Below are positions 42,564-51,689 of a DNA stretch of 60,933 bases, one piece after another. The notes beneath the pieces were generated by a model, which saw only the letters and a program-made list of their open reading frames with translations, was not told the origin of the DNA and made no database searches. The first letter of the stretch is position 1. Each line of letters opens with the position of its first letter. Source of the stretch: Fragilaria crotonensis (taxonomy: Eukaryota > Bacillariophyta > Fragilariophyceae > Fragilariales > Fragilariaceae); contig JAKSYS010000365.1 in NCBI GenBank assembly GCA_022925895.1, forward strand, positions 1 through 60,933, written 5' to 3'. A program made the translations under genes and the position numbers.

Positions 42564-45500
42564 ATGATGGTGTTGAGCGCTTCCGAAGGACAGCGAAAAG
42601 AGAATTTACCGCTTCGCGGCAGTAGTGGGAGTGGAAGTGGCAGCGGCAGTGGCGGCTCGGAAAGTACGAGTGCATTGTCCAAACGACGGTCCAAAGGATT
42701 TGGAAAGGCACCCGTCAGTCCGGAAGGTGACCTAGGATTGGTGCCAAACCGACCGCAACACCCGCAACAGCTACAACGACAACAAAGCGGATCGTCTTTG
42801 GATTTGATGCTGCCTACTAGTACCACTGCTGACTCATCCACTGGACTTTTAGTTCTCATGTGTGTACTCAGAATGCCCTGGCGCATCAAACTCGAACGCA
42901 GCTTGCCTTGTGTCCTCCGGGTCGGAATAGACGAACATTGCAAGCATCGATGAGGAGTAGGCCAATCCGATCGTCAACGTTTCCTGGAAATGCTTTAGTG
43001 GCAGCAGTGAAGGAGGATGATTATCTCAGTATCAATGCCAATATTTTTGAAGCAGATGAAGGCGAAAGTAGCGGAGATGACGATGAACTCTTTGATGTCA
43101 AGGAATTACTGCTTGGGAAGCCTACGCTGTCAACTCGAACCACAACAATGCAAGCAGTGCGAGAACCACTTTTCACACCTAGTACAGAGGAGAACAACAA
43201 ACTGCCATTTCGATTCAGAAAACTTCGATACTTTGATGCAGCAACAGCGTCAGATCGCTGTCTAGCAAGAGACTATTTGCGAAACGAACTTAAGAAATCG
43301 AGGAGACGAGCCTTGTTTCACAGATTGCAGAAGGAGCCAGATGTTGTCGATGGTATGAGTCGTTTCGAGGAAGCGGCAAGACTGTCGTCCTCGCTTCTGT
43401 TGGAAAGTTTGCTCCTTGACCCCTTGGAGAGTGTGGAAGGCATGGCCAAATGCTATGACGGGATTGTGGCAGCGGGTGTGGCTCTGCAGCAAAATGGTAC
43501 TCGTAATCAAGTCCTGAAGGCACTGAGCCCACTACTGATTTCATCGCTCGAGAAAGTGTCCGGTCAAGTCATTTTGAATTTGGCAAAAATAAGGCGATTG
43601 TGCGGGACGCCTCGCTACCAACGTCGTTTTGTCCAACGCGTCGGCCCCTATCTCGTCCGACCATCGCGAGCTGCACCCTGGTGCTTGCGACACCAACATG
43701 ATATGGAAGCGATCCTGGCGGCGGTCGAGCTCATTCTGGATTCGGCGGAAGATATTTTTCAGGCAACTGGTATGAGAAGGGACGGCAGCTGCTACGCGAT
43801 TCGGTTCGCAAGCAAACCCTCAGCGTGGCAGCTCAACAATTGAAGGATCTCAGCCCTGCTCCTTCGGTCTTTTGGCCCGCTCGACGATTCACTGTTACGC
43901 TGGCCGAATGGGAAGTCATGGCTGTTGATCGACAAATTAGAATCTCCATTGCCAATATTTTCACGCAAGATTGGTCCAAGGTAGTGGCCATGCCAGTCAG
44001 GGAACCTGACCTCAAGAGTCGACGTCGTGTGGGTAGCAAACAAGTATTGCAATCCCCCAAGAGTCCGGTCCGCCACAAGGCTCCTAAATTTCATTCATTT
44101 CATGGCGTACCACCTGCTCCAGACGACGTCGATGCTCCATTGTCCCCGTCTCCTGGAGTTGTCAAGACTCCACCGCGATCGCCATCATCTCCTCCAAATA
44201 CTCCAATGTCGAGAGATTCTAAGGAGCCCGCCACCTCCACCGCACCACGAGCCCTGGATACAGGCACCACCAGCAATGACTCCTGTCGCCGCAAGCGTCG
44301 ATTGCATCAGCAACGGACCCCTCTCTCGGATGTCATCGAATGTGTCTGTGGCGTCGACTGGCTCCGCTAGCTTACAAGCGACACATTACCGCATGCTCAC
44401 TTCGACAGCTGCCGAGCGCAAGCGAACTGTTGCTGCCTGTCGGGCACTTCGATCCCAGATTCAACGCTTCGAAGAAGCGTTCATGCAACTTCATGGTCGG
44501 GCGCCGAAGGAGCATCAGAGCGCGCTCCGTTGGCTACAACTTATGCGCAATATCGTGAATGGAAACGTGCCATTCGAGCTGATGCGGCGTGTCGTATTCA
44601 GGCTTTATTTCGTGGAGCAAGGATCAGATGGTTGCTGCTGCGCAGTAGCAACAGTCGATTAGCTCGGGTCGTCATGACGAGAGCAGGTCGAGCTGTTGCT
44701 GGTGGTGGCAAAGCGACCAATGTAGCGCTGGAAAAATTAAGTATTCCCATCGACATAACGTCAGAGCCGGATCATAAGTTGGGCCTGCTGACCCCCATAC
44801 CACATTCCAAGAAGGCGGATGGAGTGGATTTATTTATAAACAACACCAGTTCAAGGCAATTGTCTCCAGTCACACCTCCTTCCTGGTCCACCTCGGTCCA
44901 ACCCCGAAGAAGTTTATCCCCGAGTTCGTTTGCTGCGTCACCGTCGGCTACCAGCACCAGTGCCGCCAACAACGATTTGATGCAGATGTCTTTACCGGAC
45001 CTTCAAGCTCGCAAACGGGATTTGAAACAGCAGCTGAAGCAATATGATATGAACTTTGCTCGCAAGCATGGTCGCATGCCGGTTAAGGCAGAGAAGGAAC
45101 CGATTCGCCATGTTTATGAAATGTATAATACTCTCAAGAGTCGAATATCCGCAGTCGAACAACAAGAGCAGGAACAACAGCAGCAGAAAAAGCCTGCAGC
45201 TGTGACTGCAACGCAAGCGAAACAGCATCCACAACCACGTCCGTTGCAACGAACGCTGTCACCCCCCGTCAGCGTTTCCAGTGCTGGTGGGAGCAATCGC
45301 CTCGAATCAGATCAAGGCCAGGAAGTCATGGCACGTGGTACTCGGCAAGGCAGTGCTAGCATAAGCAACACCTCGAGCAGCAAAGCCAAACAGCTGCAGC
45401 AGCAACAACAACTCCAACAGCTGCAGCAACAACAACAACAACAGCAGCAGCAACAACAGACCGTTTATTCTCCAGCTCCCCCTCAATTGGATCTTCCACC

Positions 45501-45729
45501 ACCTGTGTTGGCTGGTACTCCGGCCCACGAGCTGGCGAATCTCAAGACAGAAAAGGCTAAACTCCATCAAATGCTTCGGTCATATGAGAAAGATTTCTTT
45601 AAGGAGCATGGTCGTCAGGTGTCAAGCTTTGCTGAAATCAAACCAGTTGCAAGTCAATATCGTCGCTACAAGGAGATAAAGAAGGCAATTGCCGTCTTAC
45701 AGCTGCAAGTGGATGGTGGTAGCCACTAA
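42564..45729 (+). CDS. FAM13-type repeat protein with IQ motif and polyglutamine
   Basis: One long coding trace runs in changing frames (shifts near 42865, 43770, 44300 and 44540). The ATG at 42564 starts a Ser/Gly-rich disordered part. An unfamiliar folded region of about 300 residues (42960-43990) follows, then a Pro/Ser linker. After it come three related charged helices. Repeat 1 (about 44410-44580, [19 protein letters not shown]) is followed by an IQ-like calmodulin-binding motif [15 protein letters not shown]. Repeat 2 (about 44995-45140, [20 protein letters not shown]) and repeat 3 (about 45535-45700, [19 protein letters not shown]) lie either side of a Gln tract (45388-45462). The L-K-x-F/Y-x-x-x-F-x-x-x-HGR-x-P pattern matches the repeat of animal FAM13 proteins. 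Function is unknown. Confidence 0.75.
45388..45462 (+). repeat. CAG/CAA tract encoding polyglutamine
   Basis: Mixed CAG and CAA codons with a few CTG/CTC interruptions encode a Gln-rich stretch of about 25 residues between FAM13 repeats 2 and 3. The mixed codons suggest a tolerated protein feature and not a pure microsatellite. Confidence 0.9.
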
Positions 45730-46197
45730 ACTAAATATAACAAATGATTGGAAAGATGAATATTTGCCGAGAGAGCTGCCACGGTTGGTGCTGCGCGATT
45801 CTGTGGACCATACACTCTTCAGGAGTGCGAGGCCCACGTTCGTGGATACAGCACTATATCGTCCGAGTCAATTTCCAAGCCGTCCGCCGAACTTGTCAAT
45901 TCAATCAAGAGTTATATCGATGTGCGGTACTAGGTACTAGTATGATACAGGACACTTCTTCTTGTATGGAAGCGAATACGCTTCCGTAAGAATCGAACAT
46001 GGGGGCAACTTGGATCATTTGCACCGAAAGACTGGACTTTCCTTGATCAGAAAATTGTACAGAGCAGTACATGGACTAATTGCACTGCCTTCAACAAGGA
46101 GCACTTCGAAGCTCAATTTTAGGCAAAGGTCCATCATTCGCATCCACTCTAGCAGGTACTTCAAAGGGCATAAACAACTTTTTTATAATTCGTGGCT
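45730..46197. other. Spacer between two convergent genes
   Basis: No supported gene. It holds the 3' ends of the FAM13-repeat gene (+) and of eL6 (-). Confidence 0.5.
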
Positions 46198-47050
46198 TTA
46201 AAACTTCATCAAATGTGGCTTATCATTCGCATTCAAAGTAAAACGAGCCGCCAAGTATCCCTCCAACATGGGGGTCGCAGCTACCGTCGTGAGAAGAACG
46301 GCATCCACCGCCGTTTGCGCAGCCTTGCGAGCATCCGAGACAATGGCTGCCTTTGGAGCATCTCCCATGAAGAAATCATCCTCACCTTCCGTCTTCGCCT
46401 CCTTCTCTCTTCCAAAGAATGCATCATTGTAGGCGGAAACATCCACTCCACTCACATCGACCTTGGTGGAGGTGGCAATCACATACGCGGCATTGACGCG
46501 TCGGAGCGGCACTCCGTTAATTTTGTAGGGTCCGGTGACCAGAACGAGTCCCGACGGAAGGACTTTCAAGCAAATGACGCGCTTGCCACGGAATCGACCA
46601 GCCAAAGAATCAGAACAGTTCCCGGGTGATAGATTTGCGGATTTTAGGTGGCTGAGAGTAAAGGAAGGGAATGTTGGAGCGAGTTAGACCTGGCCGTTTA
46701 GGAAAGGTACAAGTAAAACGCAATAATGTACAGTGAACTTACGTTTTGCTTGACAACATGCTTGACTTCGACCTTGACGTCCTCCGCCGGGTAGAATTTT
46801 GGGTTCTTTGGGGTTGTGGAGGTTGCCTTCTACACAAGCAATGAGAGAAATCGAATGTTAGAATGTTGAGTTGGAGACAAAAGGATGTGCAACGGCTACA
46901 ACAGCACTGAGAATATCAAAATCAATCCAATGATTTGCATATTCAATGAAACAGCCCTAGCTCGTATTGATCCTCCAGCATGATGATATCAAGAGCCATG
47001 GTCGTAGTGCAAACGCAACCTCGATCGGACCCACTTGCCTTTGCCGTCAT
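46198..47050 (-). CDS. RPL6: 60S ribosomal protein eL6, three exons
   Basis: Structural protein of the large cytosolic ribosomal subunit. Exon 3 (46651-46198) contains LAGRFRGKRV, LVTGPYKINGVPLRRVN and AYVIATSTKVDVSGV, diagnostic for eL6. Exon 2 (46829-46743) encodes NPKFYPAEDVKVEVKHVV. Exon 1 (47050-47039) encodes only four residues, and its intron appears to start with GC instead of GT. Near the start of exon 3 two homopolymers, GGG 46624-46626 and AAA 46604-46606 on the plus strand, are each one base short for the conserved SITPGTVLIL-LAGR reading. In such an essential gene these are almost certainly sequence errors. The ATG at 47050 is inferred from splice phase and conservation. Confidence 0.88.
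46830..47038 (-). other. eL6 intron 1, apparent GC-AG type
   Basis: On the minus strand the exon ends GGCAAAG, followed by GCAAGT, the consensus for rare GC donors, and the intron ends TTGTGTAG. GT-starting alternatives nearby break the reading frame. Intron 2 (46652-46742) is an ordinary GTAAGT..CTCAG intron. Confidence 0.6.
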
Positions 47051-47459
47051 CTTGCTCTGCAGTGTTTTTATTTGGTCTCACCAGCACGAGACTTGAGTAA
47101 CCGGTGAGAGTCAGAACCGGGTCCCTAACTTGTGGACCATTCAATCCAACCAGAAGGAATTTTCGGAAAGGGATGGGGATACAAATCTGTGACTTCTGCT
47201 TCTGTACAATACCGTATCGTACTTCGTATCACCTGGTACTCAGTACAGTACCATGCACCTACTAACGGTCAGTAACAGGTCCAACCTCAAGACTCGAGTA
47301 TATACTGTGTACCGGTACCCGGTACTCGTACCGCGTAACGACACCTCGGTCGTACTGGAGTACAGTACTGTAGTACCATTTGCTGGTACAGTACTGACAG
47401 GACAGCAGTAAGCACTTGTTCTTCTCTACGGTCCACAGTACCAGTACTAAGTCTCTGGT
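47051..47459. other. GTAC-rich spacer between eL6 and a Copia element
   Basis: No gene seen. Many near-palindromes lie between 47205 and 47455 (GTACCGGTAC-, GTACTGGAGTAC- and CAGTACTG-type). No clear LTR or primer-binding site was recognised before the gag ATG at 47460. Confidence 0.45.
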
Positions 47460-48518
47460 ATGTGCAATTCAAGTCCGACGCATGCCGTTGCCGAACCACA
47501 GGCCTACTTGTACAATGATCCAAGGAGGAGCAGGAACATCAAGTTCCCGAGCACGAAATCAGCCATTGCAGCAAACTTGCAGTGGATTGCGGTGGCGAGG
47601 AAGCATCCTGAGGTGGCAGAGAGTGTATTCTACGCTTTGCGGGGGGGTGCCGTCCATGGAGGGCAGGCCCAGTCAATTGCGCAGGCGATGCTCGACGACA
47701 AGAATCTTGATCCTTGCGAACTTTGGGCCGCTATTGAAGGGTATTACAACACTGCTTTGAATCGGGCTAATGTTGTATTATTTGATATAAGGCGCCTGCT
47801 GAATATCAGGTTGGACCCGGACACAACGGCCACAAAGTTTATCTCGGATTTTCGTGATTGTTTGCAACGACTTCGCAAGAATAATGCTCGTCTGTCGGAT
47901 GATTCGGATACGTTGCGTGCTTTATTGCTAGTAGCGATCCAAGATGACGATTTCGAGATGGTTCGGGACTCAATCGTTCATCGTCCGAACGAGAGCGTTG
48001 AGTCCATCCTCACCGAAATCAGAGAACGGGAAACCTCGTTGATGATGAAGGATCGGGCTTCGAACCCGAACAGCGACTCGAGTACTCGTTACTCCCGTCG
48101 CACCCAACAGTCATCTTCTACATCCTCCCGCGCGAACTCTAAAGACTGTTCTCCATCTGACGCGAACAAGCCTGGCAATAGGAAGTGGTGCATACCGAAG
48201 TATCCCGACACTTGGAGGAAGTCGTTTGGTCATTCCTTCTTTAAGCTGGCTCTTGATTGGCAAACAGATGCTCACAAAGGTCGAACCCAGGAAGAATTGA
48301 ATAAGAACTACGACACTATAGTCGAATCATTTATTCCTGGACAAAAGAGTTCCAAGAAATCCAAGTCTCGGTCGAATACGAGCAGTCCGGAGTCTTCGGG
48401 AATGGCTTCGGCTACTACAACTGGGAGTGACTTGCAGACTGAGGGTGACAGTGAATCCCCTCGCAAGCGCATTCGCTTACAAAAGAGCCGCAGAGTGGTT
48501 ACTGAACGCTCCGCTTGA
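47460..48518 (+). CDS. Retrotransposon gag-like protein
   Basis: The 352-residue frame from ATG 47460 to TGA 48518 has an alpha-helical capsid-like centre (RVV-free segments such as KFISDFRDCLQRLRK, the usual gag dimerisation type) and a Ser/Arg-rich tail ending SPRKRIRLQKSRR, which resembles a nuclear localisation signal. It lacks the CCHC zinc knuckle of the other Copia element in this window; RNA binding would have to rely on the basic tail. The stop codon is directly followed by CTG and an open in-frame continuation. Confidence 0.7.
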   Translation: MCNSSPTHAVAEPQAYLYNDPRRSRNIKFPSTKSAIAANLQWIAVARKHPEVAESVFYALRGGAVHGGQAQSIAQAMLDDKNLDPCELWAAIEGYYNTALNRANVVLFDIRRLLNIRLDPDTTATKFISDFRDCLQRLRKNNARLSDDSDTLRALLLVAIQDDDFEMVRDSIVHRPNESVESILTEIRERETSLMMKDRASNPNSDSSTRYSRRTQQSSSTSSRANSKDCSPSDANKPGNRKWCIPKYPDTWRKSFGHSFFKLALDWQTDAHKGRTQEELNKNYDTIVESFIPGQKSSKKSKSRSNTSSPESSGMASATTTGSDLQTEGDSESPRKRIRLQKSRRVVTERSA

Positions 48519-49985
48519 CTGGTTGCAGAGGAGTCGGCTGTTCGGACTTTACGTCGTGTAACTAGCGTTAATGACTACATTTCCGAAGCTGATCCCTCGC
48601 AGCATATTCTTGTATCCGATACTGGCAATGACCAGACACTAATAACGAAGGCCTGGAGAATTTTAAAGAGGACTGGTCGCGAAGTCATCATGACAGGAGC
48701 TTTCGCTGGCAGAAGCGTTGGTGAAGTGTTTCCGGTGGTGTCGGCAGTGGCCAAGTTACTATGTGAGGATGGGAATGCGTATGCGGCATACGTACATGAG
48801 GCACTGTATGACAGTAACGATGCTCAACGCGAGTCTCTCCTCTCGGTCCATCAGTCACTCCGTGATATACGCAACGGCATTGACGATCGCGCACGTTGCG
48901 AACGTGATGTTAGCGGCAATCCGGGGAAACAAATGGCGAGATTTGGATCGGTTACGATGCTATTCTTTTTTGATGGCACGAAATGCTTCTTTGAAGTTCA
49001 ACGGATAACTGACGACGAGATACAACGGTTGCCTAGCGTGACATTAACTGATGGAAGTAAACCGTATGAACCTCTTGCACGGTTACATTCTAGACGCCGC
49101 CCTGTTCTTGACGCCACTTCCATTAATTGGAAACGTTGTCTGGGTTTTATTCCCGATCATGTTGTCAGCAAGACTTTGTTGGCGACGACCCAACTCGTTC
49201 CGACGGTGGAATCTGAAACACGGGAGGTCATGCGAGATCACTTGCAGACAAGATTACCCGAGTTGAAGGTTCGAAGAATGAACGATACTTGTCATGTCGA
49301 TACGTTCTTCTCCTCGATACCGTCGGTCCGCGGTTATACATGTTGGAACATGTTTTCTTTCCAGAAGTCTGGTTTGGATGCAGCGTACTTGATGCATCGA
49401 CGTTCACAGAGTCCGTCCACATTGACTCGGATGATAAGTGATTTTGGAGCACCGAGTCAATTGAAGTCGGATAATGCTCCTGAGTTTCAAAGCAAGAGAT
49501 GGATGGCACACCTCTCGTCCATGTCCATCTCTTCTGTGTTCACCGAGCCTCATCATCCAAACCAGAACCTGGCAGAGAGACGTGGCGGCATGTTGAAGAC
49601 AGCCGTTACTCACTTGTTAAGGATAACGGGTGCCCCTTTGCCCTATTGGTGCTTTGCATTGGAGTACATGTGCCTCGTTTGTTCGGTGACAGCCAGACGG
49701 AGTCTGGACTGGTTATCTCCCCATGAACGGCATTGGGGGGATCGCCCGGATATCAGTGTATTCCGGTTCGTTTTCTGGGAACCAATATGGTTTTACAATC
49801 CGCGACAGTCTTTTCCCAAATCTAAAATGTTGAAGGGCAGATTTTTGGGAATTGCTCAGAACGTCGGTGACGCATTCTGTTATCTCATTTTGTCGCAACC
49901 AGAAGACGAATCGGAAGGGACGCCGCAGGTGCTAGCCAGGTCCGTAATACGACGGCGATTCGCCGGCGAGTCGGCGACCGAATAA
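48519..49985 (+). CDS. Retrotransposon protease-integrase part, same frame as gag
   Basis: The frame directly continues the gag frame after the TGA. A protease-like motif VSDTGNDQTLIT is near 48620. Further on, the integrase core shows its three acids: CHVDTFF (about 49295), LKSDNAPEF (about 49475) and NLAERRGGMLK (about 49570). The GKFIG-like end (KMLKGRFLGIAQ) matches the C-terminal part of Copia integrases. The frame ends with TAA at 49985, with no reverse transcriptase. With no ATG until 48690, production of the protease would need readthrough, re-initiation, or correction of the stop. Confidence 0.75.
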   Translation: MVAEESAVRTLRRVTSVNDYISEADPSQHILVSDTGNDQTLITKAWRILKRTGREVIMTGAFAGRSVGEVFPVVSAVAKLLCEDGNAYAAYVHEALYDSNDAQRESLLSVHQSLRDIRNGIDDRARCERDVSGNPGKQMARFGSVTMLFFFDGTKCFFEVQRITDDEIQRLPSVTLTDGSKPYEPLARLHSRRRPVLDATSINWKRCLGFIPDHVVSKTLLATTQLVPTVESETREVMRDHLQTRLPELKVRRMNDTCHVDTFFSSIPSVRGYTCWNMFSFQKSGLDAAYLMHRRSQSPSTLTRMISDFGAPSQLKSDNAPEFQSKRWMAHLSSMSISSVFTEPHHPNQNLAERRGGMLKTAVTHLLRITGAPLPYWCFALEYMCLVCSVTARRSLDWLSPHERHWGDRPDISVFRFVFWEPIWFYNPRQSFPKSKMLKGRFLGIAQNVGDAFCYLILSQPEDESEGTPQVLARSVIRRRFAGESATE

Positions 49986-51689
49986 CTATTGTCGTATGTT
50001 TAATGTTAATCATCCTCAATGAACACGCATTACAAGAAGGGAACATCAGGACAGCAGCAGGTCTATTTTGAACAATGAGGAGGAAATCAATTTATTATAC
50101 TGGTGCTGCACAAGATAAAGCTATATGCAATATGCTGGAGTACTTATCAAGATTACGCATGATCAAGCAAGTGGCAGAAATGCCCTAGCTCACTGTTGAG
50201 AAATCGAGGATATTACCGCAGTATCCTTTCTTGCTGGCTGTTGATTCCGAATTTTGTGATATGCTGTGATGTGTGGTGACACTGATATGCCTCTTCTACT
50301 TCATTTTCCCGGCGAGCAGCATTGATGCTTTTGCACTCTTTTATTAATGGTACTTTCACAGCATCATTGAAATCAATAACTTCAACTAATGTCACTGCAC
50401 ATTTTGTGGAAACAAGCAAGTTTCAAGCAAGTTTTGTTTTCCCCAAGCCTCATTACAAACAAGACATGCCAAGAACCTCCTGGTATGAGTATCAAATGTC
50501 GAGGGTGCCGAGGGCTACCAGGTGATGCTAGTGACACATTTGGATCAGCTGATACACTCCTTGCAGAGTTTCAAGCTCTTGTTGCTGGTGCTTGTTGTGA
50601 TTCATCTTCAATTGCAGTATATGGTATTGGCATGACTGACCTACAGCACTGGAAAAGCTCAAAGTGTGTAGATGGCTTAGATCAAAGACTCTGCTGATAA
50701 TTGCCTGATTCACCAAGAATTCAAGCAAGTAGCACCTTTTCAGTGATTCAGTGAACACTCCTCTGTCCATTCTCTTGATGCACACGAAGAGGAATGAGAA
50801 GCCATCCTCTGAGACTGTTTATGAGAGGTAATGGGATGCAAACAAGGTCTGGCTGGTACTGCCCTGGATGAAGGTGCTGGCATCATCAGGGTTGGTATCC
50901 GGGTTTTGTTGTTGCATCATGTTTAGGGGAAATCCGGAGGCCAACAAAACAGCAAGCGTTGTTTGTTGGGGTTGCAGCAAGGTACGAGTTTTGCGTTCCC
51001 CGTAAGGATTGGGCTTATGCTGTGTATTGGTTGTCGTGGTGGTCGCTTCTTCTTCCTTTTTTACTGGTGTCTGGTGGCTTGTTCCCCCCTTTCAACGTGG
51101 ACCCTATACATATACAATAGGCGCACCGCCCACCTTGAAAAAGTACTGTACTAGCAGGTACTAGTAGTACTATTGACCTGTATGTCATAGAGGATACAAG
51201 TACAATTGTACGCTAAAACGAAAACATGCTTAGGCAATTGGAATGTACAGTACTATCGTAGAGTATCGGTACGGGATTTAAAGAGTTGTATTCTCACCTG
51301 GTACAAGGCACAAGTACTACCGGTAGTAGTTAGTACTGTAAGACGAGGCAGTGGTGTTGTCGCAAACCGGACACAGGAGTCGGCCTGCAAGTCCGGACGT
51401 TCTGTTTATCGCACTGCCGTGTGATGAGGTGTGAGCGCGGAGCGCGGAGTCGCCATTCGAACGGGGACACTCGCAAGCTTTTGAGTACAAGTACATGTAC
51501 GAGTATTTGTAATTTGTACTGCTGGATTCTCCCTCGACGGCCCTTCCCAGCGCTTGTGTACATAGACCTAGTAGTTAGAGTGGAAATTGTAGCTTGTATT
51601 TGCCAACTGGGCCGCCGCTGCCGCTGCCGCTGCTGTCATACTGCCCACTACTGGAGAGCTCGATATCAGATATCAGATAGCAACACGAC
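49986..51689. other. Spacer without a supported gene
   Basis: Short frames on both strands show no domain signature and no reverse transcriptase trace was found. GTAC near-palindromes cluster at 51140-51180, 51245-51340 and 51480-51520, just upstream of the next gene. Confidence 0.45.

Larger units (their letters stand above)
47460..49985 (+). mobile_element. Truncated Copia-type element: gag, protease and integrase only
   Basis: One reading frame of 842 codons carries gag, an aspartic protease-like region and a Copia-type integrase, interrupted only by TGA at 48516-48518. Reverse transcriptase and RNase H, which should follow integrase, are absent, and no LTRs were recognised on either side. 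The frame has no homopolymer-type shifts, unlike most of the window. Confidence 0.75.

Noticed and set aside
49986-51100. Hidden reverse transcriptase downstream of the truncated Copia element
   Set aside because: No YxDD-type motif or RNase H blocks were visible in any frame of this stretch.
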